From assembly GCA_024231955.1 (NCBI GenBank), contig JAAEPZ010000764.1:1-64000 (forward strand): a stretch of DNA of 64,000 nucleotides, written 5' to 3'. Each line of letters opens with the position of its first letter. Positions within the stretch are counted from its first letter, which is position 1. The notes below the pieces were generated by a model. That model did not search any database and was not told the DNA's origin. It was given only the letters and a program-made list of their open reading frames with translations. Source of the stretch: a bacterium. Its GTDB lineage: Bacteria; Krumholzibacteriota; Krumholzibacteriia; JACNKJ01. The position numbers and the translations under genes are program-made. Shown piece by piece: positions 16,343 through 25,733 of the stretch.

Positions 16343-17651
16343 TTTCGCCGCCGCAACCAGAGCCGTGCGCAATTTCAATCCCGTACTGCGCGTCGGCCAG
16401 GTCGTGCGCGTAGTCGGTCTGTTGATCGAGGCCGACGGCGCGACAGCGTCGATCGGGGAACTCTGTCGCATCATCACTGACAGGAGAAGCGGCGAGTGGG
16501 TACCCGCGGAGGTCGTCGGTTTTTCCGAAGGCCGTCTCCTGTTGATGCCCTATCGGGCCATGACGGGAATTCGACCGGGCGATGAGGTGCGGCCGACCGG
16601 CGCGCCCCTCAAACTCAGTGTCGGGGAGGGGCTGATCGGACGGGTCCTGGATGGTCTGGGACAGACGATTGACGGCAAGCCGCAACCCATGCTCCTGGAG
16701 GAGCGCTCAATCTTCAGTGATGTCCCCGCCGCGTTATCCCGCAGACGGATCGAGCAACCATTGATCACGGGCATTCGGGCTATTGATGGCCTGCTGACCT
16801 GTGGCGAGGGGCAGCGTATGGGGATCTTCGCCGGCAGCGGCGTCGGCAAGAGCGTATTGCTGGGCATGCTGGCCAAACAGGCTGATGCCGATGTGATCGT
16901 CCTGGGGTTGATCGGCGAACGCGGCCGGGAGGTCCGGGAGTTCATTGAGGAGGATCTGGGGCAGGAGGGATTGGCCCGCAGCGTGGTTGTGGCCGTGACC
17001 AGCGATGCCAGTGCGCTGGAGAAGATCAAGGGCGCCGAGACGGCATTTACAATCGCCGAGTATTTCCGCGATCAGGGCAAACGGGTTCTGTTGATGATGG
17101 ATTCAGTCACCCGCTACGCCATGGCCTGGCGGGAGATCGGCCTGGCTACCGGTGAACCGCCGGCGAGCAAGGGCTACACGCCCAGTGTCTATTCGGCGCT
17201 GCCCCGGCTGCTCGAACGTGCCGGGATGAGTGAACACGGTTCGATCACCGGTCTGTTCACGGTCCTCGTTGAGGGGGACGATATGAACGATCCGGTAGCC
17301 GACACGGTGCGGTCGATTCTGGATGGTCACATTCTTCTGGACAGAAAACTCGCGGTCGCCGGCCACTATCCCGCCATTGATGTGCTGGGCAGCGTCAGTC
17401 GTCTCTTCACGCAGGTCTCTCCGCCGGAGCAGATTGCCGCCGCCAGAGATCTGTTGTCGTCGATGGCCCTGTACCGGGAGAACGAGGATCTGATTCAGAT
17501 CGGCGCCTATCAAAAGGGCGCCAGCGTGGAGATCGACAATGCCATTGCCTTGCGTTCGGGATGGCAGACGTTCCTGCGTCAGGGTCGGAGCGAACGCAGT
17601 CCGATGAGCGAAACCAGACAGGCGCTGGAACTGCTGATTGGCGGTGACTGA
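16332..17651 (+). CDS. fliI: flagellum-specific ATPase FliI
   Basis: FliI powers loading of export substrates at the base of the flagellum. It has Walker A GSGVGKS near residues 168-174, GLIGERGREVREF and the Walker B region RVLLMMDSVTRYAMA. It also has the family signature GEPPASKGYTPSVYSALPRL. GTG 16332 lies six bases after GGGAGGGGGA inside the end of fliH and gives 439 residues, the usual length. The upstream ATG at 16308 would add eight residues without a better ribosome site. It overlaps fliH by 11 bases and fliJ by one. Confidence 0.95.
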   Translation: MSFDFAAATRAVRNFNPVLRVGQVVRVVGLLIEADGATASIGELCRIITDRRSGEWVPAEVVGFSEGRLLLMPYRAMTGIRPGDEVRPTGAPLKLSVGEGLIGRVLDGLGQTIDGKPQPMLLEERSIFSDVPAALSRRRIEQPLITGIRAIDGLLTCGEGQRMGIFAGSGVGKSVLLGMLAKQADADVIVLGLIGERGREVREFIEEDLGQEGLARSVVVAVTSDASALEKIKGAETAFTIAEYFRDQGKRVLLMMDSVTRYAMAWREIGLATGEPPASKGYTPSVYSALPRLLERAGMSEHGSITGLFTVLVEGDDMNDPVADTVRSILDGHILLDRKLAVAGHYPAIDVLGSVSRLFTQVSPPEQIAAARDLLSSMALYRENEDLIQIGAYQKGASVEIDNAIALRSGWQTFLRQGRSERSPMSETRQALELLIGGD

Positions 17652-18142
17652 TGGCCCGTTTCCGGTTTCGTCTGGCCAAGGTCCTGAAGTTGCGGGAGAG
17701 GGCAGAGCAGGATGCCTCACGGATCCTGAGCCGCATTCTGTCGCTGAAGCAAGCTTGTCTGAACAAGATAGAAAGCATGCAGACAAGCAGATATCAACTC
17801 GCGGAGATCCGCAACGAATTGCAGCGCGGACAGGTCAATCCACCCTCAATAGCACAGAATCGTTACCAGATCATCATCCTCGAAAAGGGGATCTTCATGG
17901 AGGAGCGCAAACTGCGGATGATCGAGATTGAAGAGGAGAATGCCCGCAAAGTGCTGCTTGAGCGCAGTCGCGAGCGGAAACTTCTGGAGAAATACGAGGA
18001 GCGTCAGCGTGAGGAGTTCCGCCTGGAGGAGCAGCAACGTGAAAACAGGGAACAGGATGAGCGTCCGCTTCCACGCCGCAACTCGACCCCGGTCCGTGGC
18101 ATGGGGATTGCGATGAACCCTGAGAACGCACACACAAGGTGA
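17651..18142 (+). CDS. fliJ: flagellar export protein FliJ
   Basis: FliJ is the coiled-coil stalk subunit of the export ATPase. The 163-residue protein is almost entirely helical and rich in Glu, Arg and Lys. It opens with MARFRFRLAKVLKLRERAEQ, matching the FliJ N-terminus (F.F.L..vL..R...E). The TGATG junction couples it to fliI. The last 25 residues are Pro/Arg-rich and probably disordered. Confidence 0.87.
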   Translation: MARFRFRLAKVLKLRERAEQDASRILSRILSLKQACLNKIESMQTSRYQLAEIRNELQRGQVNPPSIAQNRYQIIILEKGIFMEERKLRMIEIEEENARKVLLERSRERKLLEKYEERQREEFRLEEQQRENREQDERPLPRRNSTPVRGMGIAMNPENAHTR

Positions 18143-18146
18143 CCAT

Positions 18147-18683
18147 ATGAAATCGGTAGTTTTGTTCGGAATCTTGAGCTTTTTAGTGATCTTCGCGGTT
18201 GTTTTTCTCGTAACCGGTGTCTTTTCCGGTCTCAAGAGGGCTTCCGAGGAGAAGACGGAGACTGAAGATGTGACTGAGCAATTGGATGATGAATTCGCTC
18301 TGGAACGGAAAAGCCTGACGGCACGGACGGAAGATATTACCCGCCGTGAGGAAATGATTGGCGACCTTGAGGAGACATTGGAACTCGAAAAGGCCGTATT
18401 GGCCGAGGAGTTCAACAAGCTCAATTCGATGCGCAACCGTGTGGAGAGCATGGCCGGGTTGGTTGAGGAGAACAAAGCCAAGAGTCTCCGCAAGCTGGCC
18501 AAGATGTACGAGGCCATGCCGCCCGAGGATGCCGCCACAATCCTGAGCGGGATCGAGGGCGATATCGTCATCGACCTGCTCAAACTCATGAAGGACAGAC
18601 CCGCCGCCAAAATCATGGCCGAACTTGATCCTGCCCGCGCCGCAGCCCTCAGTAATATGATGACGGCTGAAGAGGGGAACTGA
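18147..18683 (+). CDS. MotE/YlxF-like flagellar membrane protein
   Basis: The 178-residue protein has one N-terminal membrane helix (residues 4-28), a coiled coil (about 45-115) and a C-terminal MgtE_N-like domain. That domain contains YEAMPPEDAATILSGIEGD and MKDRPAAKIMAELDPARAAAL. This layout and the position between fliJ and fliK match the MotE/YlxF family. MotE is a periplasmic chaperone for the stator-stabilising protein MotC in alphaproteobacteria; YlxF sits in the same operon slot in Bacillus. The exact role here is not known, since no MotC candidate is seen. Confidence 0.72.
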   Translation: MKSVVLFGILSFLVIFAVVFLVTGVFSGLKRASEEKTETEDVTEQLDDEFALERKSLTARTEDITRREEMIGDLEETLELEKAVLAEEFNKLNSMRNRVESMAGLVEENKAKSLRKLAKMYEAMPPEDAATILSGIEGDIVIDLLKLMKDRPAAKIMAELDPARAAALSNMMTAEEGN

Positions 18684-18685
18684 CT

Positions 18686-20431
18686 GTGAACATCCTGACG
18701 ATCCTCAAAGCCGAGAAGGCTCCGGAAATCATGCCTCAACGCCCTGATCAGGGGCCGAGTGCGACCGACGACTTCGATCGCGTTTTGGAGAGTGCTATCC
18801 GTTCGCGTGCCGATGAGGGGGCCGAGGCTCAGGGAGTGCAGGAGGGGCGGGAGAGCAGGGATAGCGTGAAGGACGCGACTACCGGTGAGCACAATGAAGA
18901 CGCCGCGCGGCGGGAGACTCGGGACGTTACCAAAGCGGACAGCGCGCAACCCGAAGAGGGCAAAGGGGCAGATCGAGCGGTGTCCGAGAGCAAGCCTCAA
19001 TCGGATGACGCGGTTGAAGAACCCGTCGCAGCGGCCGCAGGAGTGCAGGTGGCCACCGGCGAGGGTGTCGTAATTGACGTGGACGATCCCGCAGCCGGGG
19101 AACTGCTCGCTTTTGCCGCGGAGATCACAGCGACAAAACTGGCGGGTGAACTACCGCTGGTGACCGCGGAGCAGCCTGCCGCGACAGCAGGTGAGGCGAT
19201 CGTAGCGGAAGTCGCTCAAGTGCCCAGCGGCGGCCAAACCGCAACTGACAATAACCTGGCGACAGTGAAAACTGCAGTGAGTCAGCCGAGCGAAGGCACG
19301 GGGATGACTCAGGGACCAGCTCGGGCAGCAGTTCGGGCAACTGCTCAGGCAACCGCTCAGGCAACAGATGAATTCGGCCCGGAACTAAAGGCGTCGGCGC
19401 TGACGACCGAGAAGATGCCCGCTCCCCAGATCATCTCCCGGACAGCGGAGGAGACTGATGAAAGCGCGCCCAGGGAGGGGCGGCTGTCTGATGCCAAAGT
19501 GGTGGAGACGCTTCCGGCCGGGCAAAGGGTTAAAGCGATCAAGACCGATCAGGTGGAGATGACGGCAGCACCGCGACAGGCGGAGAGCGCCAGGGATAAG
19601 CTCGCATCTTCAGCTGAGGCGGCAGTTGCCGTACAGGAGAGCGAGAGGGCGTCGGCTGATCAGTCCACAGGCAAAAACAGCGCGACAGTAGTCGGCGAGG
19701 TCGTCAAGGAGACGCGTGCGCGTATACGTCGCAACCCCCTGGAGGGGGGACGGACGCCGGAGCAGGCGGACAAGATCGAGGGACGCACACCGATCAGTGG
19801 TGGCGGAAAGTCTCCGGTCGAGATGGTTCCTGTCGATGCGGAGATTCAGGTCATGGCGCCGAAGACCGACGAGGGGACCGTTCCGAACGAGGGTCCGGCG
19901 ATTCGCGTCTCAGGTGACGGGCTCACCGTCCTCGCCAGAGGCACGGGTGATACATCATCCGGGTTCGAGGTTGCCGCGGCCCCGAAAGAGGTCGTTACGC
20001 GGGAGATGACGCTAGAACGCCTGCCCAATCACACACTGAGGATTGTCGAGAATCTGCGCGAAGACGGCGGCCACGACTACAAGGCGACTGTGCGGCTCGA
20101 TCCCGCGGAGCTCGGTCAGATGAGGATCGAGATCAAACTTGAGAATGAGCGGCTGCACGCCCGCTTCGTGGTCGAGAGTGCGGTCGCCAGGGATAAGATT
20201 CAGGGTGAGCTGCCCCGTCTGCGCGATGTGCTATCCAGTCAGGGGCTGGAGGAGGCGATGGTTGAAGTTCACATCGATCAGGGGAGCAGCGGGGAGACCG
20301 GGTCAGAATTCGGCGGGAGATCCGATGAGATCATGGCCGACGATGGTATCTCCAGCGACGAAGAAACAATGAACGATAACATGCGGATGCGCACGAGCGG
20401 CCATGACGGCCGCATCGATATCAGAGCATGA
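18686..20431 (+). CDS. fliK: hook-length control protein FliK
   Basis: FliK acts as a molecular ruler and switches export from hook to filament subunits. The 581-residue protein has a long disordered Ala/Glu/Thr-rich N-terminal part (1-440). It ends in a compact Flg_hook domain (about 440-535) with VRLDPAELGQMRIEIKLENE and LRDVLSSQGLEEAMVEVHI, the family signature. A short repeat encodes ARAAVRATAQATAQAT (positions 19318-19368). A Ser/Asp/Glu-rich tail follows. GTG 18686 lies eight bases after AGAGGGGA. Its place before flgD and flgE is standard. Confidence 0.88.
   Translation: MNILTILKAEKAPEIMPQRPDQGPSATDDFDRVLESAIRSRADEGAEAQGVQEGRESRDSVKDATTGEHNEDAARRETRDVTKADSAQPEEGKGADRAVSESKPQSDDAVEEPVAAAAGVQVATGEGVVIDVDDPAAGELLAFAAEITATKLAGELPLVTAEQPAATAGEAIVAEVAQVPSGGQTATDNNLATVKTAVSQPSEGTGMTQGPARAAVRATAQATAQATDEFGPELKASALTTEKMPAPQIISRTAEETDESAPREGRLSDAKVVETLPAGQRVKAIKTDQVEMTAAPRQAESARDKLASSAEAAVAVQESERASADQSTGKNSATVVGEVVKETRARIRRNPLEGGRTPEQADKIEGRTPISGGGKSPVEMVPVDAEIQVMAPKTDEGTVPNEGPAIRVSGDGLTVLARGTGDTSSGFEVAAAPKEVVTREMTLERLPNHTLRIVENLREDGGHDYKATVRLDPAELGQMRIEIKLENERLHARFVVESAVARDKIQGELPRLRDVLSSQGLEEAMVEVHIDQGSSGETGSEFGGRSDEIMADDGISSDEETMNDNMRMRTSGHDGRIDIRA
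19318..19368 (+). repeat. short in-frame tandem repeat in fliK
   Basis: Degenerate 12-base units related to GCTCAGGCAACC encode repeated AQAT/VRAT residues in the ruler domain. Units of this kind can expand or contract without breaking the frame. Confidence 0.65.
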
Positions 20432-20441
20432 GGAGTTAGGT

Positions 20442-21200
20442 ATGAGTGCAATATCAGGCGTCTCTGGAGCGACCGGTTACGGGATGGCTTCGATTGCGGA
20501 CCCGGGCGGCGATATGGGTAAAGAGGAGTTCATGCAACTGCTCATCGCCCAGTTGCAGAACCAGGATCCGCTGGAGCCGGTGACCAATGAGGATTTTGTC
20601 GCCCAACTGGCCACGTTCTCGAACCTGGAGCAGCTGACCGATATCAATGCCGGTACTCAAACGGGATTAATGATGCAGCAGAGCATCGCCAATGAACTGG
20701 CCAGCTCGTTGATCGGCAAGGATGTGCTGGTCGATTGCAGCATGCTCTACGTCGAGACAGGCGAGGGTATGGATTTCCGCGCCGATCTGGAGGCGGACGG
20801 GATCATCACCGCCAACATCTACAACGAGCAGGGTGATCTCATGCGCACGGTCGTGTATGAGGGCGAAGACGGCCTGCCGCTGACGGCCGGCGAACACATG
20901 CTGACCTGGGATGGGCGCAACGATGATGGCCTGCCCGTGACCAGCGGCAACTACAGTGTGGAACTGACCGCACTCGATGCCAGCGGTGCAACGGTTGCCG
21001 TCGACAGCACGATGCGTGGACATGTCCGCGGAGTGCGTTTCTCGGGCGGCAACGCCTATCTGGTCGTGGGCGACCAGGAGTTCACGCTGGCCGATGTGAT
21101 GGAGATCTTGGAAGCCGCCACCGTCACCGAAGGAGAAGCGGAGACGGAGAGCGGCGGGGGCGAAGCAACCGATCGATGGCAGGATGCCATCCTCGGATAG
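20442..21200 (+). CDS. flgD: flagellar hook cap/assembly protein FlgD
   Basis: FlgD caps the growing hook. ATG 20442 follows AGGAG by six bases and gives 252 residues. The opening region has the signature KEEFMQLLIAQLQNQDPLEP and FVAQLATFSNLEQLTDI near residues 26-65. The middle contains a FlgD Ig-like/Tudor part with GEHMLTWDGRNDDGLPVTSGNY, which is diagnostic. The last 40 residues are Glu/Gly-rich. An in-frame ATG at 20403 overlaps the end of fliK and lacks a ribosome site. Confidence 0.95.
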   Translation: MSAISGVSGATGYGMASIADPGGDMGKEEFMQLLIAQLQNQDPLEPVTNEDFVAQLATFSNLEQLTDINAGTQTGLMMQQSIANELASSLIGKDVLVDCSMLYVETGEGMDFRADLEADGIITANIYNEQGDLMRTVVYEGEDGLPLTAGEHMLTWDGRNDDGLPVTSGNYSVELTALDASGATVAVDSTMRGHVRGVRFSGGNAYLVVGDQEFTLADVMEILEAATVTEGEAETESGGGEATDRWQDAILG

Positions 21201-21201
21201 C

Positions 21202-21229
21202 GAATACTGAATACTGAAGAATGAAGACG
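21202..21229 (+). repeat. degenerate 7-base tandem repeat between flgD and flgE
   Basis: GAATACT-GAATACT-GAAGAAT-GAAGACG lies in the 56-base gap between flgD and flgE. The first two units are identical. Function unknown; it may be slippage in a non-coding spacer. Confidence 0.5.
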
Positions 21230-21256
21230 GAGCAATAACTACCGGGAGGATAGAGC

Positions 21257-23341
21257 ATGCTGAGGAGCCTATTTGCAGGCGTGTCGGGACTGATTAACCA
21301 CCAGACAAAGCTGGATGTGATCGGTAATAACATCGCGAACATCAATACAATCGGATTTAAATCCGGTCGCGTATCATTCCAGGAATTGCTCAACCAGACA
21401 GTGCGCGGCGCCAGTCGCCCCGCATCGGGGGTGGGCGGCAGCAACGCCCTGCAGATTGGTCTGGGGATGGGCGTGGCGTCCGTGGACAGCTCCTTCACCC
21501 AGGGAAACCTGCAATCGACGGGCAATATGTTCGACTTCGCCTTCCAGGGCGATGGTTTCTTCGCCATCGGTATGGGCGATTCGGTCAAGTATACCAGAGC
21601 GGGCGGGTTCGCCCTCGATGGTGCGGGCAATCTCGTTCACCAGTCAAGCGGCGGTATCCTGCAGGGATATCTACCCGATGACGACGGCGTGATCCGCGAA
21701 AGTTCGACGCTGCAGGATATCGTGATCGACAATTCGCAGGTCGTCTCCGCCTCGGCCACCACCTTCGTCGGTCTGACCGGCAACCTGAAGGCGGACTCCG
21801 AAGCGGCGGCCACGATCACCGAGACCGGCAAGTACATGAAGATCGCCCAGGGGACGGATACCCTGTTGTCGTTGTCGCAGCAGAACCTGGGTCTCGACCT
21901 CGGTGTGCGTCTGGGCGACAACATCAATATCTCGGGGATGATCGGCGCCACGATGATCGGCTCCTCACCCGCTCCGCTCGAGGTTACGGCAACCACGAGT
22001 CTGCAGGAAGTCGTGGACTTCATCAATGCATCCATCGTCGCGTCCGACGGCACCTATCCGGTCAACGGGGTTAACCTGGTCAATGGCGTTATCGTCGTCG
22101 ATCAATCCCCGAATGGCGGCACCGACATTTTCGACCTGCGCCTGAATATCGAGGGCAACCCGGAATTCAACAACGCGTTTACCTTCCCCTCGATCATACT
22201 TGGCGGCATGGCCGGCGCGCCCGGCGACATGAGTCAGGCTCTGCTGACTGCGGCCGAAACGACGGATCTGCTTATCGACCTGTACAACTACGAGGGCATG
22301 CCGCTCAGCGGCCCCGCGAGCGATATCGGCCTGGAGGGGATTACTCTGACGATTCAGGCCTATGTCGGCGGCGAGGCGAACACGCCCCGCAATTTCACGA
22401 TCGACAATACCACGACGATGCAGGAACTGATGAACCAGGTGCAGTCGGTCACCGGCATCACCAACTTCGGCGGTTCGGGAGTGGAGCTGATGACCGACGG
22501 CACGATCCGGGTAACAGGCAACACCGGCCTCGTCAACGAGATCACCAGCATCAGTATCGCCGACGCCGCATCTCAGGTGACTTTCGGCAACACATTCATC
22601 TTCAATGAGATTCAAGCCGCCAAGGATACGGAGCTCCACCCGGTGAGCGTGGATATCTATGACAGTGTGGGTGCGCAACATCACCTGACACTGACCTTCC
22701 GTAAGCCGCAGACCTTCGGCGACACGATTGAGTGGTACTGGGAGGCGTCCATAGACGGCACCAGCGCACTCACCGGCGGCGACCGGGGACGGCTGGTCTT
22801 CAGCCCCGAAGGTGAACTGGTCAGCTTCTCCTACGACGACGGCTCCGCCGCTCTGCGGATCTCGCCGGATAACGGAGCGGAGATCATCGACATCAATATC
22901 CAGACCCAGGTGGGGTCGAGCACATTGACGCAGACCGCGGGCTACTCCTCCGCGAAGGTCGTCATGACGGACGGCTACGCCTCGGGGTCCCTCGAGAGCG
23001 TCTTTGTGGATGAGACCGGCACGATCGTCGGCCAGTTCTCCAACGGAGTCAGCGATGTCATGGCCCAGGTGGCTGTGGCCAATTTCGCCAACTCCTCCGG
23101 TCTGATCCGCAGCGGCAGCAATTTGTTTTCAGAAAGCTCCAATTCGGGCCGATCCATCATTGGGACTCTGAAGGGCACCACGGTGAACAGTATCACCCCT
23201 GGTGCGCTGGAGATGAGCAACGTCAATCTGGCCGCGGAGTTCACCGAGATGATCACGGCCCAGCGCGGCTTCCAGGCCAACGCCCGGATCATCAGTACCG
23301 GTGATGAGATGCTGAACGAACTCGTGAACATCAAACGATAG
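21257..23341 (+). CDS. flgE: flagellar hook protein FlgE (long form)
   Basis: FlgE polymerises into the hook. The 694-residue protein has the N-terminal rod/hook signature (MLRSLFAGVSGLINHQTKLD, VIGNNIANINTIGFKSGRVS). The C-terminal part has VNLAAEFTEMITAQRGFQAN and NARIISTGDEMLNELVNIKR, both diagnostic. It is larger than the common 400-460 residues. The extra length is in the central variable domains (residues 150-480). Start is after GGGAGGA. It follows flgD by 56 bases, and flbD follows it. Confidence 0.95.
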   Translation: MLRSLFAGVSGLINHQTKLDVIGNNIANINTIGFKSGRVSFQELLNQTVRGASRPASGVGGSNALQIGLGMGVASVDSSFTQGNLQSTGNMFDFAFQGDGFFAIGMGDSVKYTRAGGFALDGAGNLVHQSSGGILQGYLPDDDGVIRESSTLQDIVIDNSQVVSASATTFVGLTGNLKADSEAAATITETGKYMKIAQGTDTLLSLSQQNLGLDLGVRLGDNINISGMIGATMIGSSPAPLEVTATTSLQEVVDFINASIVASDGTYPVNGVNLVNGVIVVDQSPNGGTDIFDLRLNIEGNPEFNNAFTFPSIILGGMAGAPGDMSQALLTAAETTDLLIDLYNYEGMPLSGPASDIGLEGITLTIQAYVGGEANTPRNFTIDNTTTMQELMNQVQSVTGITNFGGSGVELMTDGTIRVTGNTGLVNEITSISIADAASQVTFGNTFIFNEIQAAKDTELHPVSVDIYDSVGAQHHLTLTFRKPQTFGDTIEWYWEASIDGTSALTGGDRGRLVFSPEGELVSFSYDDGSAALRISPDNGAEIIDINIQTQVGSSTLTQTAGYSSAKVVMTDGYASGSLESVFVDETGTIVGQFSNGVSDVMAQVAVANFANSSGLIRSGSNLFSESSNSGRSIIGTLKGTTVNSITPGALEMSNVNLAAEFTEMITAQRGFQANARIISTGDEMLNELVNIKR

Positions 23342-23358
23342 ACAGGATCGGTCAGTAG

Positions 23359-23622
23359 ATGGTGACGCTAACTAAGCTCAATGGCAAGTCCGTGATGATC
23401 AACACCGATCTGGTGGAGATGGTCGAGGAGACGCCGGATTGCCTGATCACGATGACCACCGGCCGCAAGTTGATGGTCAAGGAATCTCTGCAGGTGGTCA
23501 AGGAGAGGTTGCAGACCTTTCGGCGCAGTCTCAGGGGCGCCTATCCCGTACCTGCGGGTGGAGAGGATTACGACCCGGTGGATGTGGTCGTAGTTGACGA
23601 AGAACGCAGCAGGGAAGGGTAG
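23359..23622 (+). CDS. flbD: FlbD/SwrD family small flagellar protein
   Basis: This 87-residue protein opens with VTLTKLNGKSVMINTDLVEMVEETPDCLITMTTG in consecutive strands, the small beta-rich FlbD/SwrD fold. It is followed by the KLMVKESLQVVKERLQTFRR helix. SwrD in Bacillus increases motor torque by acting on the stator, and flbD is commonly found between flgE and motA, as here. The last 25 residues are acidic and not conserved. Confidence 0.85.
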   Translation: MVTLTKLNGKSVMINTDLVEMVEETPDCLITMTTGRKLMVKESLQVVKERLQTFRRSLRGAYPVPAGGEDYDPVDVVVVDEERSREG

Positions 23623-23634
23623 TGGGAGGCTGAA

Positions 23635-24402
23635 ATGGATATAGCAACACTGATCGGTTCAATTGGTGTCGCAACCGTGTTGATGTTCCAGCTTTTGCTG
23701 GGCGGCGACCTGACGATCTTCATCAACGTGCCCTCGCTGATCGGTACGCTTGGCGGCACGTGCATGGCGCTGTTCATCTGTTTCTCCATGGACCAGATCA
23801 AGGCCGCGATAGCCGTCGCCAAGAATTCGTATAACGACTACAGCAAGAGCCCTGTCGAATCCCTGACCTCGATCGTCAAGTATGCCGAGAAGGCCCGCAA
23901 GGAGGGGATGCTCGCCTTGGAGGAGATGGCGGAGGAGGAGACCGACGAGTTCATGGCCAAGGGGCTCAAGCTGGCGGTGGACGGCACCGACCCCAATGTG
24001 CTGACCCGGATACTGGAGATCGATATCGACCAGGTGGAGGTCAGGCACAAGAACGGGCAGGAGATCTTCAACGCCATGGGCGCTTTCGGCCCGGCCTTCG
24101 GCATGATCGGCACCCTGGTCGGCCTGGTGCAGATGCTGGCGGGTCTGGAGGACCCCAGCACGATCGGCGCCGGCATGGCGGTCGCTCTCTTGACCACCTT
24201 TTACGGTGCGGTCATCGCCAATACTTTCGCCCTGCCGATGGCGGCCAAGCTGAAAATGAGGAGTGCTGAGGAGCTCAATCTGAAATGGATGATGGTCGAG
24301 GGGATCATGGCGATCCAGTCGGGAGATTCCCCGCGCATTGTCGAAGAGAAGCTCAAGGGCTACCTGGCGCCGAGTACGAGGGGGGCCCTTGAGAAGGATT
24401 AA
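23635..24402 (+). CDS. motA: flagellar stator protein MotA/PomA
   Basis: This is the four-helix stator subunit that forms the ion channel with MotB. The 255-residue sequence has MDIATLIGSIG at the start, AFGPAFGMIGTLVGLVQML (third membrane helix, with the conserved Pro) and AVALLTTFYGAVIANTFALP (fourth helix). The cytoplasmic loop has ARKEGMLALEEM. Overall length and these motifs resemble Vibrio PomA (sodium-type) more than Escherichia coli MotA, which is about 295 residues. motB follows after 14 bases. Confidence 0.93.
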   Translation: MDIATLIGSIGVATVLMFQLLLGGDLTIFINVPSLIGTLGGTCMALFICFSMDQIKAAIAVAKNSYNDYSKSPVESLTSIVKYAEKARKEGMLALEEMAEEETDEFMAKGLKLAVDGTDPNVLTRILEIDIDQVEVRHKNGQEIFNAMGAFGPAFGMIGTLVGLVQMLAGLEDPSTIGAGMAVALLTTFYGAVIANTFALPMAAKLKMRSAEELNLKWMMVEGIMAIQSGDSPRIVEEKLKGYLAPSTRGALEKD

Positions 24403-24416
24403 CTGGAGAGTCGCTC

Positions 24417-25163
24417 ATGGCTAAAGACAAGAAAGATTGCCCCCCGGTCGGTGCGCCGCTCTGGATGGCGACGTTCGGTGATCTGATGAGCCTGTTGCTG
24501 ACCTTCTTCATCCTGCTGGTCAGCTTTTCCAGCATGCAACAGGCCAAATTCGAACAGGCCATAGGCAGTGTCAAGGGTGCGTTGGGCGTGCTGAGCAGCT
24601 TGCCGACAGTTTCGATACACCGGGAGGTGGTGGTTCCCCAGGGGGAGAGCATCACCAACGTCGACGACATGGGGGAGCATCTCAAGGTGGAGGAGAGTGT
24701 GGAGAGCCTTGAGGAGAAAATGGAGCTGCTCGATAAACGGGATGTCGTCAACGTCAGCCGCACCAAACGGGGGTTGGCGATACGTCTGGAGGGCAACCTG
24801 CTCTTCGCTCCGGGTGAGGTCTCGGTTCAAGCCGCAGCCTATCCCATACTGGACGAGGTCTGTGAAACGCTGAAGGGCTTTCCCAATGACGTGCGGGTAG
24901 AGGGTCACACGGACAATGTGCCGATGAGTTCAAATGCCTTCGCCAGCAATTGGGAGCTGTCCGCCGCACGAGCCGGCGCCATCGTCCGCTTCTTCCAGGA
25001 ACGGGGTATGGAGCCCTCCCGGATGATGGCTGTGGGACTGGGTGAATGGCAGCCAGTGGCCAGAAACGATACAGTTGAGGGCAGGCAAAAAAACCGCCGG
25101 GTGGAGATATTCATGGATATTCCGACCGACAGCAGAGGGCCGCGACTTGGCGAGCATTATTAG
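24417..25163 (+). CDS. motB: flagellar stator protein MotB/PomB
   Basis: MotB anchors the stator to peptidoglycan and carries the ion-binding aspartate. The N-terminal membrane helix is WMATFGDLMSLLLTFFILLV with Asp22 as the ion site; this reads like PomB (sodium channel). The OmpA-like domain has VEGHTDNVPMSSNAFASNWE and LSAARAGAIVRFFQ, the peptidoglycan-binding signature. The plug region lies after the helix. Length 248 residues. It is 12 bases from fliL. Confidence 0.93.
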   Translation: MAKDKKDCPPVGAPLWMATFGDLMSLLLTFFILLVSFSSMQQAKFEQAIGSVKGALGVLSSLPTVSIHREVVVPQGESITNVDDMGEHLKVEESVESLEEKMELLDKRDVVNVSRTKRGLAIRLEGNLLFAPGEVSVQAAAYPILDEVCETLKGFPNDVRVEGHTDNVPMSSNAFASNWELSAARAGAIVRFFQERGMEPSRMMAVGLGEWQPVARNDTVEGRQKNRRVEIFMDIPTDSRGPRLGEHY

Positions 25164-25175
25164 GAGGATGCCGAT

Positions 25176-25721
25176 ATGACTGAAGAAGAACGGGAAATGC
25201 TTGAATCTATGGACGATGAGGGCGGTGGCGGTAAAGCGGCCGACCCGAAACTCAAGCGCCTGATCATGTTGACGGGAATAGTGCTGATACAGGTTGCCGC
25301 TGCCTGGGCTGTGGCACAATTCGTGATTCTACCCAGACTGCCGGGCGATCCTGTCGCCGGGGATTCTACCGAAGTGGCCGAGGAGACCGTGGAGGTGGAT
25401 GACGCCGACCGCGAGCGTGGATCGATCGTCATGATGGACAATGTCGTCGTCAATTTGCAGACGCTTAGCGGCGATACCCGCTTTCTGAGCGTTACGACGG
25501 GGATCGAGTTCAATGAGAAGAAGCTCGATGCGGAGATTGCCGAGCGGATGCCCGAGCTGCGGGCGATGCTGATAGATCAGCTCTCATCATGTACGGTCGA
25601 GGATGTGATCAACCGGCAAGGACGAGAAGTCGTCAAAGAGGAGATTCTCAAGGATTTCAACAAGAATCTCCAGTCGGGATCGTTGCTGAATATCTACTTC
25701 AGCGATTTTGTCATTCAGTAG
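25176..25721 (+). CDS. fliL: flagellar basal body-associated protein FliL
   Basis: FliL surrounds the stator in the membrane and aids torque. The 181-residue protein has a cytosolic N-terminus, one membrane helix (about 28-50) and a periplasmic stomatin-like domain. The signatures RFLSVTTGIEFNEKKLDAEI and REVVKEEILKDFNKNL end with INIYFSDFVIQ-like residues typical of FliL. It lies between motB and fliM as usual. Confidence 0.9.
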   Translation: MTEEEREMLESMDDEGGGGKAADPKLKRLIMLTGIVLIQVAAAWAVAQFVILPRLPGDPVAGDSTEVAEETVEVDDADRERGSIVMMDNVVVNLQTLSGDTRFLSVTTGIEFNEKKLDAEIAERMPELRAMLIDQLSSCTVEDVINRQGREVVKEEILKDFNKNLQSGSLLNIYFSDFVIQ

Positions 25722-25733
25722 AGTGGAGAAGCA

